From positions 47,904,001-47,968,000 of the forward strand of contig CM076144.1 in NCBI GenBank assembly GCA_038025085.1: DNA of 64,000 nt. Direction: 5' to 3'. Below, piece after piece: positions 22,298 to 35,384 of the stretch; positions within the stretch are counted from its first letter, which is position 1, and every line of letters starts with the position of its first letter. The stretch is from Tetragonia tetragonoides (taxonomy: Eukaryota > Streptophyta > Magnoliopsida > Caryophyllales > Aizoaceae). The position numbers were made by a program, and so were the translations under genes. The notes below the pieces were generated by a model. It did no database searches. It was given only the letters and a program-made list of their open reading frames with translations, and was not told the DNA's origin.

Positions 22298-25200
22298 TCA
22301 TGCCACGACTACTATGAGAACAATGAGGAGTACGATTCCAAATATCACCAAAAGCAAGCAGGTCTGCAGTCAAAAGATGGTTCTCAACAAAAGGACAGGA
22401 AGACAGCATAAAAAATATAGAAGACATTATATATTCTACATGGATTGGCACATTCATACCATGTTAAATCATAGCCGAAAAATAATATTCAAACTTTTCG
22501 GTGAAGTGATTCTCTTTATGAGCAAGCAACAAAGGAGAGACAGGCATACAGTCCCAGACAAAGACCGACAATAACCGTGGGAGCATTTTGCAGACATGCA
22601 TAAGAAAGAGCCACTTCAACTAAAAGATTTCGATAGAATGAATCATCTAGAAGGCTTTTCTGATCAAAATTTCAAATTTCTAGTTCCCCAGTGAAATCGG
22701 CTTAACAGGTAAAAGTTAAAACACAACAGAGAACAATAAGTGTCAAGAAACTATGACTTACCAAAGATGAATTTGATCTCTGGTTCTTTGATGCCTTGGC
22801 AAGTTGAGATCTTCCCTGTGCGGTCGCAGCATGGGAATTCTCAATATTGGAACCTATATCGTCTGTTTAAAATAGTCATATTAACACCGGTAGGTCCAGC
22901 ACTAAGGCGCATATATGGTGCTCAACAAGAAAACAGACAACTTACCAATCATAGTTCCTTGATCATGGACAAGCACAGCAAGATCTTTAAATATTTCATT
23001 CACCTCACCAATTTGCTGCTGGATTTCATGTATTCCCTGCTCTCTTTCCTCAATAACGGCTTCATTAAAAGAAATCTCATTGTCCAACAGTAACACCTCT
23101 TGTCTGCATGAGGCCACTTAGAAATCTCAGTTAACAAATCAGACATTCAGACTCATTACTAAAAATTTAACACTGTCCTTCCAAATATTATGCAGAAAGC
23201 ACTACAAGATACTTTCAATGTGTTATCCACGCCACGATGTAATGTTTGACAGCAGACTATATAGCATCTTACAATGCTTGACCAAGAGGCAACACTCTGT
23301 CTGGACTCTGGAGACGTAATGCAAAACTAATGACTCAACAATGGCTAGAGAGAAACTTCCAAGTATACATTCGGGAATTATTATTATCTAATCAGCGAGT
23401 AAATCTGTAAATGGCTAACACAGAAATACTGTTGTCCAAGACTCCAAGATCTTTATTCCCAACCTTTTCCCAAGTAAACACAATAAGAGAATGAACGAGT
23501 GCGAGGGAACACCATCATTGTATTCTCCACACATAGAAAGTACAAGAAAGGGCGACGGGGTGCAATACTGGTCTACATGGCTAAGTCACATAGAAGTCGA
23601 CAGAGATTGAAGAAAAAATACTTAAAAGATAAAGAAAGGAAAGAAAGGGCTGATGTGATGGCAGAATATCCAGGAATTAAACATTGAACATATATATCCT
23701 AGGACGAAGATAAATAAATATATATATATATATGAAAAATGTTACGAGTCTAATCACTAGACAAGCAAAATTGTCTATTTGCTGATGTGGATCTTTTAGC
23801 AAAATCAATTGATGTTTCAGTCAACACAATTGATAATTGTAATTTCCAAAATTGATGTTTTTTCTTAAACAAAATAGACCAACCCCCACTGTTTTTGTGT
23901 ACAAAATGATCCACATTAGCAAAATAAAGAATTTTACTTGTCTAGTGACTAGACTCCACACATTATTGAAATATATAGTAAATAAAGGATAAGAATTTAG
24001 CTAGAAATAAAGGATGACCAGATCCTCACCTCCTAGCCTCCACAAGAACAGCACGCTGCTCCAGCATCTTATCTGAACTTACGTCTATCTCACTCGCTGT
24101 GTAGCTAGTAAAACAAAAACGCACAAAATTAATTGAACTATAATGCAAGCTCTAGCAGTCCAGTATTCAGAAGTAAGACAAATAGATTATGCACCAAAGA
24201 ATGCAGCTAACATCCAAAAAACAAAGAGGACTAAAGATAATAGCTTGTGGTACCGGTAAGTAGCATGGGGTGCTACTACAGTACTACTCGAGCATAAGGC
24301 CACTAAAGTCATTGCTTTAGAAGGTTAATTACTCCGATTTATAAAGATTGATAAAGTGCCTAACCACCACTTGGAAGGGGGGAAGGGGATAAAGTCACCG
24401 AACATTCATCCCCAGATTGATGTTTTCTTTAAAATAAACGAAGATAGAATACTGAAGTGTTTAGTTTTAGGCCTCTATATGTTCAGATGCCGCTGAAATA
24501 GCACCAAGTTGCCAATGAAATATAAGATGAGCACAGGGCATTCATAGAAATTCAGATCATCTAGCAGCTTATTCCTTTACAGCAGACCAGAAAAGCTTTG
24601 ACTTCATAACGGTCAAACTTTTGATAACTTATCCCTTTTGGAGAATAATGCTTTTAAGTTGAGCTTAACACTGAGAAACGATTTAAATCCAGTCACGACT
24701 AGCTGACCTCACATGGTTATCACTGTTGAACTCAGGGAGTGAAATGATCGGCCTGTCTATTAGCTAGGGCCTAGGGGCAAGATTGGTTACATCTGGACCT
24801 CCCAAGACCCCGCCCTCCGCAGGATACTCACTATGGGAGTCAAATTATGGATACTATTGAGAATACTAAACATGGTATATGCAGTACTTTATGAATGAAT
24901 ACCTTGAAGGAAGAACAGCCTGGGCAACAAAAGGAGTATATGCAGTTTCCCTCTCAGCTGCAAGACGTTGAGCCTTTTGGAATTCTTTTAAAACTTGTTG
25001 GAAATCTTTTGCAAGCTTTGCATCAGCAACCTTCTTGCTGGCCTGGAATACATGAAAAAAGAAAAAAGAGAAAAAATTAATATTGATTCAGGAAAACCCC
25101 AGTAGTACATGGCCGCATGGATCTAAATATATATTTTAGATAAAAGGCCACAGCAACAATTAAAGATATCACATGTTACATCAGATGACAAGAGAAAGAA

Positions 25201-27764
25201 GATCTCTTGCACAGCAATATTAGCGACAGCTAGGGCTGTCCCAACCATCTGATCTGATATCATCCGGAAAATCATTCAGATACATCCAAAATATTTGAAA
25301 ATATCCAAAACTATCCGAATATCCGATAAATATCAAAAATATTTGGTTCAGATTTCCGAAATATCAGATATAAAAAAGAATACTGAATCCGAAAAACCGG
25401 ATATAAAAAACTGGTATCCGAAAATCTGAACACCCCTAGTGACAGCCACATTTTCCAAGAACAGAGTTTTCAAGAAAGAAACTTACACTGACATTAGCGC
25501 TGTGATCGGTCTCACTTGCTTGCTTGAGTTTAGCCGACGTATCCTTTACCAATTGCCCAATGTGTAACCTTGTCTTGTGGCTGTTAATAGCAAAACATAG
25601 GGTCTTAAACTTCAATAAGCAAATATCAGGATGCTAACCATCAAAAAACACCCACAAAGAATTGCATACCCTATGTACCTAAAGTATAAAGTTCTTTACC
25701 ATAAAGAAAATAGAAACATTGTATAGCAATTACTAAAAGGCTGTTAGAAAGCTTTTCCATGAGATAAATCATAGCAGTATAGTACATTAAAGAACGCGAC
25801 CTAGCTGCATCTTATTCACAAAAGGCAATCACAGTACTTGTAAGCTGTAAGATGTAGACCACGGGAATTCTAGAATAACCTCCCACCAAAGGGCTCAAGA
25901 AAGATCGGAAGCTGTCCTACTTGTACAGAATCATTTTTTGAAATGGATCCAGCTTAACTTATCCGTTATCTCCCCCCCCCCCCCCTCGCAGGAGAAAAAG
26001 TTTAAACCCTGCTCTCAATGGGTAAACGCCTTAAACATATTATTGATCAATTAGAATTTGGCTCATGCTCAAGCTCCTCTTAATTAAATGAGCTAGAACA
26101 TGAACAGGGGGAGATACTTGGCTGTAGTCGGCTTACTTGCACCCCCTATGCATTTTAAGTAAATGAAAGGGGTATTCCAGTAACTGTGCTGCTGAGCAAG
26201 TAAAATGCACGCATCAGGAAGCCCAACTAGGTCATTTTCCTCCTTACAACCCCACTAGATTAGTTAGTAAGGAGGAATGATGATATAAACACAAACATAA
26301 TGTTGACCAATACCGGATGAAGTTATATCGAACCTACAAGGATGATTGGCATATCCACTGAACACCCTGATATGATCTGTTGTCTCAAGACTCTCAACTA
26401 CCTAAGAGGCTAAGAATGTTACTAACCCTTCGAATAGCCAGAGAAAGAGTAGAAGCAGAAAAGTAGCTTTAAGATTCCACTAGGCACTAGTGCATAATAC
26501 AGAAAACTTTGGCCTGAGTACTACCTAGCTATCCTGTACCTAAAAAGTCTTCTTACAACCACACATACATATGAGAACCTCAATCTCACACCTCACATAA
26601 AAGTAGCTAAAGCATGGACCTGCATCATCAACTACTCTAGCAGCAACCACAAAGCACCAAATGTTGAACCCCACGTCCTTAAAAAAAGAAGATAGGCATG
26701 CATCAAAAGCAAAGTGAGGTCCATCCAACTACATAGCGAACACCATGAAGCTATGAAACAGCTGAAGGCAATACAAGAAAAATGAATTCAAGCAGCTATC
26801 CAGAACTATCAAACAGCCCATTACACCTTACACAAAGTCATTACTCCCAACCAACTAATAACCAAAGACAGTCTATACAAAACATGCATTACATGCCCAT
26901 CAATAGCAAGAACTTAACAAAGACCCAGAGGTCCAACCACATTAAAACACTACCCAAGAGCTTACTTATCTGACCAAACAAAAAGAGAATCGATCAATGT
27001 TCAAAACTGAAACTCTATGGGGGGCAATTGAGACAAAATAAAAGTAATGTGCGATTTACTTAACTATACATGGCAAACACCTTGAAGCTATAAAATGGCC
27101 AGTATAAACAACAAAACTCACGCCTACCACAAGAGCCGTCACACTAGTGACACAAACCCAAAAAAACTTCAATTGGCATAACCGGAGAATCTTACAACCA
27201 CAACATCACATATTTCAAGTCTTCTAATCAACAACCAAAATAGAACAAAACCCGGAAACCCAACAAAACAATGAGCCCATCAAACCAAATTAAAAACAAA
27301 CCCACCAAAATTCAGATAATTGGGCTACTTAATTCACACTTACCAGACCAAATCAACAAAGACGCACCTAAATTCACCTAACCCATCACACAACCCACTA
27401 ACCTTCTTTGACAAAACCTCACAAATTTCCAATATTGAAAACCACCCATCACATAATCACACATTCCCAGTAAAATCCTCAAAATTCACAACAAACCCAT
27501 CAAAATTCAACACATATGCACTTAAAAACCCAATAAATAGCTCTAAATTAGGGCAAAAAAAGAAACATACAGCTTCTCACGAAGATCAGGAGTATCCTTA
27601 GCGGTACCGAGGGTATTAACAAGGCGTTGAAAGGTAGAAACAGCAGTATTGATCTGAAAAATCCCAGAAGCAACAGCTTGAGTTGGGTCTTGTTTTGCAT
27701 TGATCAAGTCTTGTCTTGAAGATAATGGCCTTCGACCACCTGCTTCAAGATCTTGAAAACTCAT
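22298..27764 (-). CDS. SYP22: Syntaxin of plants SYP2 group (Qa-SNARE), seven exons
   Basis: Exons (minus), all with GT-AG ends and compatible phases: 27764-27571, 25580-25487, 25042-24903, 24104-24030, 23103-22946, 22862-22762, 22363-22298; 828 nt, 275 residues, close to the 268-280 usual for SYP21/22/23. Order: N-terminus [10 protein letters not shown] and the hallmark [16 protein letters not shown]; an N-terminal three-helix region ([51 protein letters not shown]); the SNARE motif [19 protein letters not shown] through [19 protein letters not shown] sequence, with the Qa glutamine region intact; and a C-terminal membrane anchor [20 protein letters not shown]. Family role: fusion at the prevacuolar compartment and vacuole with VTI11, SYP5 and VAMP727. 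No defect seen. Which SYP2 paralogue it is cannot be decided here; the symbol is for the group's best match. Confidence 0.93.
23744..23957. mobile_element. Foldback MITE in syntaxin intron 4
   Basis: The termini GAGTCTAATCACTAGACAAG and CTTGTCTAGTGACTAGACTC are inverted repeats of about 30 bp with a few mismatches around a non-coding core. It lies between the exon at 24104-24030 and that at 23103-22946 and does not touch splice sites. Target duplication unclear, so the superfamily is not assigned. Confidence 0.65.
25231..25438. mobile_element. hAT-type MITE in syntaxin intron 2
   Basis: 208 bp, starting TAGGGCTGTCC and ending GAACACCCCTA, with 8-bp flanks GCGACAGC (25223-25230) and GTGACAGC (25439-25446), one mismatch. 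The interior is made of ATCCGAAAATAT-like words. Same general type as the element at 48220. Confidence 0.8.
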
Positions 27765-28827
27765 CTCTCTCTCTCCTTATTCTTGTGCCTCCCCTCGATG
27801 ATATAAAACCCTCGAAATCGGGGGGGCTTTTGGGATCTGGGAAAAGCTCAGACCTTGCTGATAAAATTGAGGAAAGAGAGAGAAATTGGAAGGGATAGAA
27901 ATGGGAAAAAGCTCTGGTTTTTGTTTATTTTGCGGGTAGAAAGGCGAGAATTGTGGGTGGGGTAGGAGCGAGAGAGGAGTTATATGAGTCAATATAATTT
28001 AAATATTTTAATGTTGGTCGTCCTGAATTTTTAATTGTCCGGCGGGAACCGGTGGGTCAGTTCTGGCTAGGCGTTAATTGGACCCGCCAAGTTACACGTT
28101 GTGGAAATGCAAAGGGGTTATGTTAATTTAGTTCCATCAGAGATTATCAATTTATTTAGGTGGCCAGGTTTGGTGTAGTTTGAACACAAAGATACAGGGA
28201 TTATGAGTTGACTCGATTGTTCAAATTGGGAGTACGGTTTTTCACATTGCATTAGGTCATATATCAATAATCATGTGAGAATGAGACATATACATGTAAA
28301 CAAAGCCATATCATGAATAAGGAACCCCGCATCTAGTTATAATCTTACCTTACTATTAAAATATAGTGCGATTCTTTGAATACTTGTCACATGGCACCTT
28401 CGAGATTAACCTAGGGAATGGCACGTAAGCCCCTACATTCATATGATAATGACACATAAGCCGCCACGTGTGCCAAGCATTTATTTGATTTAATAAATAC
28501 AAAACGACATAATTATGATCATATTGTTCAAGTTAAAAAATTAAATACCGTTTGTTATGCAACTATAAAAATTATAATTATTACTTCATTGATTCAAGTT
28601 CGAAAAATACTTCAAAATGAGATACGTATGTCCTATATTTGACCCTATATAGTGTTCGGTAGAAGTTATATAACATACACTACACAATTTCTCTTCGCCA
28701 TGTGGCTATTCTACGAGGTATTTGTTATGTTTGTCATGTGGTGTTTATATCACCATTGCATTGTCATGTGCTGTTTTTTAAAATTTTATCGTGTCGTGCC
28801 AAATCGTACCTGGTCTTTCTTTATCTT
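27765..28827. other. Syntaxin 5' UTR/promoter side and intergenic DNA
   Basis: 27765-27990 is the probable 5' UTR of the syntaxin gene, with CT/GA-rich blocks before the ATG. From 28000 to 28827 I see no gene, RNA gene or clear repeat. The segment ends where the left LTR of the 13.6-kb retroelement begins. Confidence 0.4.
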
Positions 28828-29545
28828 TGTTGTTGTGCTTGGTACTTAGGGGTCACAAGCAACCTATAAGGGCAGCCCTACGCACCCTAAAAGGTCCTAA
28901 AAAGGGTCGAGGACTATCTTGGAGCAGGCCACTCCCTATTCGAACCCACTCCTCCACTCCCCAACACTACTCGGTCAAGAGGTGGACACTTATCAACAAT
29001 GACAGTTATTATATTCGAATACTTCAGCAGAAAGCCACACAAGCAAGCATAAGTTGGAACTTTAAAAGAGCAGGATTTAGGAAGGAATATTAAACATACT
29101 TCATTCGATCAGAGTAAGGCATACATTCGATTCAAAGCACAAAATAAAAGATAAAGCAATTATACCTCAAAAGAAGGCGCCATTGCTGAGTGACTTGGTT
29201 ACACTTGCTTGAAGAGCCTAAACTGATAATCCACTCCTAAGATACACTAACACTACTCTAATGTCTACTTTATGATGTCTTGTCAATATGAGCTATGTTG
29301 CCTTGTTCTTCTGTTCCTTCTTGTATTTATAGGGGTCTGAGATAACTGTCCATGATCTAGCAGTTCTTCTTCTTGTCCACTTCCTTGATGCTGGTGTCCA
29401 ACTTCCCCCGGGTTAGTTTTCCACCTGTCTTAACTTTCTTCGTATTCTCCCTTTCTAACTGATATTCATATTATCCCTTCGTACAACTGTTTTCGTACAC
29501 ATATACATACATATCTGTATATATATATATACACACACACACACA
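28828..29545 (-). repeat. 3' LTR of the Tat-lineage element
   Basis: Matches 41689-42360 closely (TGCTTGGTACTTAGGGGTCA and following). On the minus strand the U3 has TATAAATA near 29321-29330. Similarity ends at CAACTGTTTTCG (about 29490), followed by (TA)n/(AC)n, so the inner edge is approximate. Confidence 0.85.
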
Positions 29546-29857
29546 TATAAAAAGTCTTCTATTTTACAAAGACTTCTCAATGTCTTCTAATTCGTTTTGA
29601 CTTTAACTTCTATTGACCAGTTTATCTATTGTATTATAAGTCCATTTTTATTTCGTGTGTAAAAATTGCCCCCCTAATACATACATAAACGTTTCGAGTT
29701 TATTTTGTATTATTGTACTGTTGACGCTTCGTTTCCCGCGCTTTGATGGTACAACCTTTTTTGCATGTGTCTTTTCATTGGTCATGGGTAGTCGTGCTTT
29801 TAGTTAATGATGACTACCGCCTTTATATATATCCCTTTTAACTCCTTCGTTTCTCAT

Positions 29858-29860
<3 letters not shown>

Positions 29861-29937
<77 letters not shown>
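29861..29937 (+). repeat. (CT)n microsatellite in the 5' UTR of the antisense gene
   Basis: About 77 bp of nearly pure CT, 60 bp upstream of the first ATG of the antisense gene. A TATATATA box at about 29824 precedes it, so the order TATA, CT-rich leader, ATG resembles an ordinary plant gene start inside the retroelement. On the minus strand it is a long purine tract next to the 3' LTR. Confidence 0.85.
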
Positions 29938-29938
<1 letters not shown>

Positions 29939-29997
29939 CTTCAAAACCTCAATTCCTAAAAACTCTTCATCTTCAATCTCTATTTTTTCGTCCTCTA

Positions 29998-32900
29998 ATG
30001 GTTATCCGAGCCTTTACTAGATTTAAAAGATATTAGTAATCTTAAAGAAGTTGAAGACGTCGTTAATCTTTACAAGATAATCAAGGATTATCCAGATTCA
30101 TAGCGTCCTTCGAGGCTTCAACATCGAAATGCTGTGGTTCCATCTCCTCCTGAGCCTCCTTTCTCTTCGAGCAGGTTTCCTGGCTTTTCGTTAGGTCCTA
30201 ATTTTGATTCGAAAGCTTTTATGGAAGAGGATGAAGCTTTCCTTTCTCGATTCGACCAGGTTTTTCCCAATTTCCAATCTTGTCGTCCTTTATTCTTTTC
30301 TGGTAACGCTTTCGAGCGCGTTTTCTTACATTCTGGGAATAAACCCCTTCACGGTTGGGTTAATGATGTTAAAGATAGTTTTCCACGAAAATGGTTTGAC
30401 CGTTTGAAAGATTTTCATGGTTGTTGGAAGGACAATCAGATTTATGACTTTATTCGTTTAGCTTTGTTCAAAAATATTCTTTTCGAAGCCAATGTTTCTC
30501 TTTCCATTTTGTTACTGTGGAGTCCTGCAATCAATTGTTTCATTTCGGGTAATGATATCCAAACTGTTACTCTTGAGGACATAACATTCTTTACTGGTCT
30601 AAGTCTGATATGTCGTTGATAGAGCTTAGTTACATTCGATGTTCTCCTGCTATCGAAGAGGAGTACTTAAAATCGGCCTCTCTTTTATTGGGTCCAAAAC
30701 AGTCCTGGAGTGCAATGAATACTCTTTTGTTTCATCCTGGCCCTGTTACGAAGGGAGAGGTTGTTCTTTTCTTGGTTTATATTTTTTGCCGGTTGTGTAT
30801 GGGGAAGTCTTGTAATGTAAGTCGGACTTTCCTCCATTTAGCAGCCAACGTGGCCTCAATGGAAGGTCCTGCTCCCTTAGCCCCATTTCTTTTGGCTCAA
30901 CTATATTGAGGGTTGAGTCGAATGGTTATTGAACCCTCTCGAATATACAGGCAGACTTTCCATTTGTGGATATTAACTGTTTGGGCTCATGTGTATTATC
31001 CTCATTTAGTCAAAACCTTGTCTAATAAGGAATATGAACTCCATCTTTGAAAAGAGACGAACAAGTATTTGGGTTCTCCTATTAACTGTAACAAATCTCC
31101 TCGAGATGAGTGGGGTTGTATTGCAGAGGCTGTTTTTAACAAGTGTGCCCTTCTAATCCAAATGACTTTTCGCGGGTACTGCTTGAGTTTCTTTCAAGAC
31201 CTTCTTCTTTCAATTGGCACCCTGCTCGAGATTTAGGTGTTATTCCTGATGCAGCTGACCCTGCTCGAATAGCTGCTCCTTCGTGGTTATCTTCTTTTAA
31301 CCCCCTTCCTTATTTCAGTTGACCAAGGTCAATCTTTTTGGAATTCAGTGTTGTGTGCTCGTGACCTCCTTTTCATTGATTCCCACGAAATGGGAGTAGA
31401 GGTCTATAACCCTCAACTAGTTGCTAGACAATTTAGCCTAGTACAGACTTGTGTCATTCCCTTCATTGAGACTCTTAATCGTCCCTAGTCTTCGAGGGTT
31501 AACTTATTGGGTAATGAGGTTAGTCAGAACATGGTGGAGGTTGGTCGTCATGAGTCATACCTTCGAACTCAACGTACTCTCTCCATTTATCAAAGTAAAA
31601 GGAAGATTCTTCCTTGGGTGAGGGTTGTTCGTGTTGAGCCTGGATATGCTAGATGGTGGAATCGGTTTGCTTCTGCTTATCTTCATCCTGACTCTCTTCG
31701 ACCACGAATCGAGGCTGTTTTAGGAGTTCTTTATCATGAGGCTGCTCCAAAGGCTGCTGCCATAACTCCTTTTCGAGCTCTTATTCCTCCTCCTTTCCTT
31801 CTTGAGGTATTTCTCTTCTTTTGATAAGTTATTTTTTATACTTTCTCTTTTTTATAACTTATTTTCATTTTGATTGTAGTCCATTCCAGAGACTTTTTCT
31901 GACGAGGAGCCAGCAAACGAAGATGCTGTCAACGTGCCCCCTATTATTGTTGCTCCTATCACCATGGTCCCTCCCTCATCTATGCCTTCCTCTTCTGCTT
32001 TAAAGCGGCCTAGGGATCTTCCTTCCTCCAATCGAAGAGGATCATCTACTATACCTCCAGACCCTATCGATGAGCCTGGTTATTCTTCTTCTGATGAACC
32101 TCTTATCATCAGACGCCGTCGAAGCAGAGGTATTTTCCTCTTCTTCACTTATTCCTTCATGGGAAATTATAAATATATCTCTTACTACTTTTATATATGT
32201 GTAGAAGGTACTATCTCTTCGTTCCCTTCATCTATGGTGGAACCTGTCTCCCAGGCTCTAGTAATCTATCCATTTGGTATGAACCTTTACTCTATTTCAA
32301 ATACCTTTTCAATTTGCTACCTATTATATATGATCTTTTCTTATATACAGAGCCTAGAGTTGAGGATTCATCTCCTTCAACTCCGTCAGGACATACTTCT
32401 CCTGATCCTACTTCTGTCATTCATTCGCCTTCGAGTATGAATTATTTACTTCTTTCTTTTTGGCTTCTCTTTATTTTTTCAAATAACCGAGTTATTTTTC
32501 CTTTTTTCAGATAGGGTAGAAATAGCTATTTCATCTGATTCTGATGAGATTAGGGCGAATTACTCTAGATTAGAGGATCGAGCTTTATCCTCTCCCAGCC
32601 CCTCCTTTGATCCACAACCAAACTTAGTTGTTCAACCACCAAAACCTGAGATAATGGTTGTGTCTCAAGCTGATACAGTGGTTGTTACAGGTTAGAATTC
32701 TTCTTCTTCTAAAATCCTTATATTTTCGTGAATTCTTATTTATTCGTGGTTTTTTATTTCGTAATTAATTTTATAGGTATTCCAGCATCCACTTCTGTTG
32801 CAACCATGCCTTCGAAGACTGAGGGTTTTCGCTTGATTGATGCTCTATCATCTGAAGCTACTCGTGTTGAAACTGCGATTGAGCTTCAAAGTTTCTTTGT

Positions 32901-33324
32901 TGGTATCCAATCCCTTTTCCCTGAGCGGATTAGGGGTTTGATTCTTAACAATGTGAGAGTTTTCGTCCAGTTCATTCGTGATGCTCATGATGCATCTATA
33001 TCAGATGCTGCTTTGAAGGCGCTGTCTACTCAGCTTGAGGAGTCTCATACCTTACTTCAACAAGAAGCAGGGGCTTATCAGACTTTATCCACTGAATTGT
33101 CTGATATTGATCAACAATTACAACTCCTTCAAGCTCGCAGGAGTCAGCTTTTCGAACGAATGCCCTCTCTTCAATCTGCCTTTATGGATGAGGAGACTCG
33201 TTTATCAGTTATGGCAAAGACGGTTAAGGATCATATAGATAGAGTATCTCTTCTTAAATTTTCGCGAACTACCACTAGGGCTATTTTGAGTTCCCTTATG
33301 CAATGTTTAAATGCTTTCGTGTAA
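29998..33324 (+). pseudogene. Plant mobile domain (PMD) gene, antisense inside the retroelement, multi-exon
   Basis: Opposite in strand to gag-pol. A long first exon (about 29998-31806) encodes an aminotransferase-like plant mobile domain: KWFDRLKDFHGCWKDN, ITFFTGLSLI, FLHLAANVASMEGP, FHLWILTVWAHVYYPHL, KILPWVRVVRVEPGYARWW. It is damaged by stops (30101, 30907, 31048, 31486) and at least two frameshifts. Then follow exons 31880-32129, 32205-32276, 32351-32434, 32511-32690 and 32777-33324. Every intron has GT and AG ends, short size (74-86 bp) and compatible phase (0, then 1,1,1,1), and all these later exons are open. They encode a Ser/Pro/acidic linker with a basic RRRRSRG, then a C-terminal Q/L-rich coiled coil (QLEESHTLLQQEAGAYQTL) ending LMQCLNAFV. 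Extra antisense ORFs with PMD are known from Tat elements; biochemical role unknown. Confidence 0.8.
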
Positions 33325-34039
33325 TATTTATTTCGTCAATATGAACACGTGCTTTTTATTTGACTTTGACCGTTTCGTATTCTGCGTTATCTTTGTCATT
33401 TTCCGTGTTTTCCTTTGTTTATATCGCCCTTTTCTCTATAAATAGGCTATTCCACGACCATTTATCTTCACTTCTCTCTTCTTCTCCTCTTCTGCGGTTA
33501 TGCTTTTCTGAGAAGTTGGATGTTATGAGTTTTTTGATTCGTAGAGTAGCCGTTCTTATATCATTAAGATTTTATAGGCACCATGTCGAATATACTCTAT
33601 CTTTTCCTGAATCGTCTAATCTTATCCTTTGGTTCTTTCTTTTTTCATAAACCTTTCGAGGATACATTAAGTCAATTAGTCTCGTATATGATCACCCATA
33701 TTAATTTATTTCACTTGGTCCTCATCAAGATGAAATTTGCTATGATCCCTTTCGTTATAGCGTTAATATGCCCTACCCACATATATAATCACCCATATTA
33801 ACATAGGCCATTCGTGCCTTGTTGGGGCGAGTAGGATGATATTTTTTCTTTTCGTTCTTTCTTCTTGTCAAGAGCTCGTCGAATACACCCTTCAAATATT
33901 GGGGTATTCTTTCTTGGTATTCCTGATGATTTGGCTAGATATTCATTTTCCATCATTTATCTTCAAGATGTTCTTTTGAGTACCAATGCTTTCAACTCAA
34001 AGCTCTTATAATAACTTAGTTTTTATTATTGTTTTTATT
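33325..34039. other. Convergent 3' ends of antisense gene and pol
   Basis: Non-coding T-rich stretch between the plus-strand stop at 33324 and the minus-strand end of integrase at 34040. It probably holds the 3' UTR/polyadenylation region of the antisense gene. I see no further domain here. Confidence 0.4.
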
Positions 34040-35384
34040 TTAGTTTTCGTTTATTTCTTCCCAAAGTTGTGGAAATCTATTGTAAATGTTATCTTTATAT
34101 ATATCCCAAGTCGAAGGAAAATATTTCTTTAGATATTTGTCATTTATTGCTCGTCCAAATTGTTTGCCATTTGTATATAGCAATTTATATGCGTTTCCTG
34201 GTTCTATGCTTTCGATAATGAATGGTCCTTCCCAATTTGAAGACCACTTTCCATAGAATTTGTCTTTTTGTCCTTCATGCAGTATTGATTTCCATACCAA
34301 CTCGTCTTTGGAAAATTGCCTCTTTTTTACTTTTCGATTATAGTATTTCTCTGTTTGTTTCTTTAACTTATGAATATTCTGTAACGCTTCGATTTTGCAG
34401 GATCTCTTGATCCAATTGTCCAATATTCACAGCCTCTTCATATTCTTGTGAAGATAGATTAATTTGTTTAAGTATTCTTTCAGACTTAATATTCATTTCG
34501 ACAGGTATGACTGCCTCATGTCCAAATACTAATTGATATGGAGTTACTTGTATGCTTTCCCTAGGACTAGTTCGATAAGCCCATAAAGTCTCCAAAAGTA
34601 AATCATGCCACTTTTGAGGATTGTCTTTTATCATTTTAGCAATTCCTCTTTTTATGGTTTTATTAGTTGACTCTGCATGTCCATTCGCTTGGGCATAATA
34701 AGGAGTAGAGTTTGTTAATTTAACAAATAATCTTCCTCAAAAAGATTTTATTTCGTCACTGTTAAATACTTTGGCATGATCTACTGTGATAGTTTCAGGG
34801 ATTCCAAATCTGGTGAAGATATTTTCGTTAACTATATAACCTGATGTTATGTTTACAAAGGGTTTCGCTTCGACCCATTTTTTAAAGTAGTCAGTGGCTA
34901 CTAAAACATATTTGTGTTGTTTAGATGAAGAAGACCTAATTTCCCCAATAATATCCATTGCCCATCCTCGAAATGGCCAAGGCTTAATTATACTATGGAG
35001 TTTAGCTGTTGGAACTCGTTGGATGTCACCATGTTTTTGACAAGGTCTACACCCTTTTGCATATTGAATGCAATCTCGAGTGACTGTTGAATAATATCCA
35101 TATTGATTTACCAATCGTCTCATTTTCTGCCCTATTTGATGGGCTCCACATATGCCTTCATGTATTTTTCCCATGACTAGCAAAGCATCATCTAAATCTA
35201 AGCATTTTAGCAATAGACCGCTAACATCCTTTCGAAATAGTTGTTCCCCATCGTATACATATCGATGTGCTACGAGTTTTAACTTGTTGGAGTATTTCCT
35301 TTTCGATGGTTCTTGGAGAGATTCAATTATTTCTTCTCTCCAATCACTATCTTTTGTCATAATATCAGTTTTATTAATTTTCAT
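34040..35384 (-). pseudogene. Integrase of the Tat-lineage element
   Basis: Zinc-binding HHCC module (KIHEGICGAHQIGQKM, CRPCQKHG), catalytic core with WAMDIIGEI and the second acidic motif region FGIPETITVDHAKVFNS, then PQKWHDLLLETLWAYRTSPR, VTPYQLVFGHEAVIPVE, and a C-terminal segment KFYGKWSSNWEGPFIIES. The second core motif reads TVDHAKVF rather than the usual T-D-x-G. The frame changes near 34737 and near 34400, so no full enzyme is made. Confidence 0.9.
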
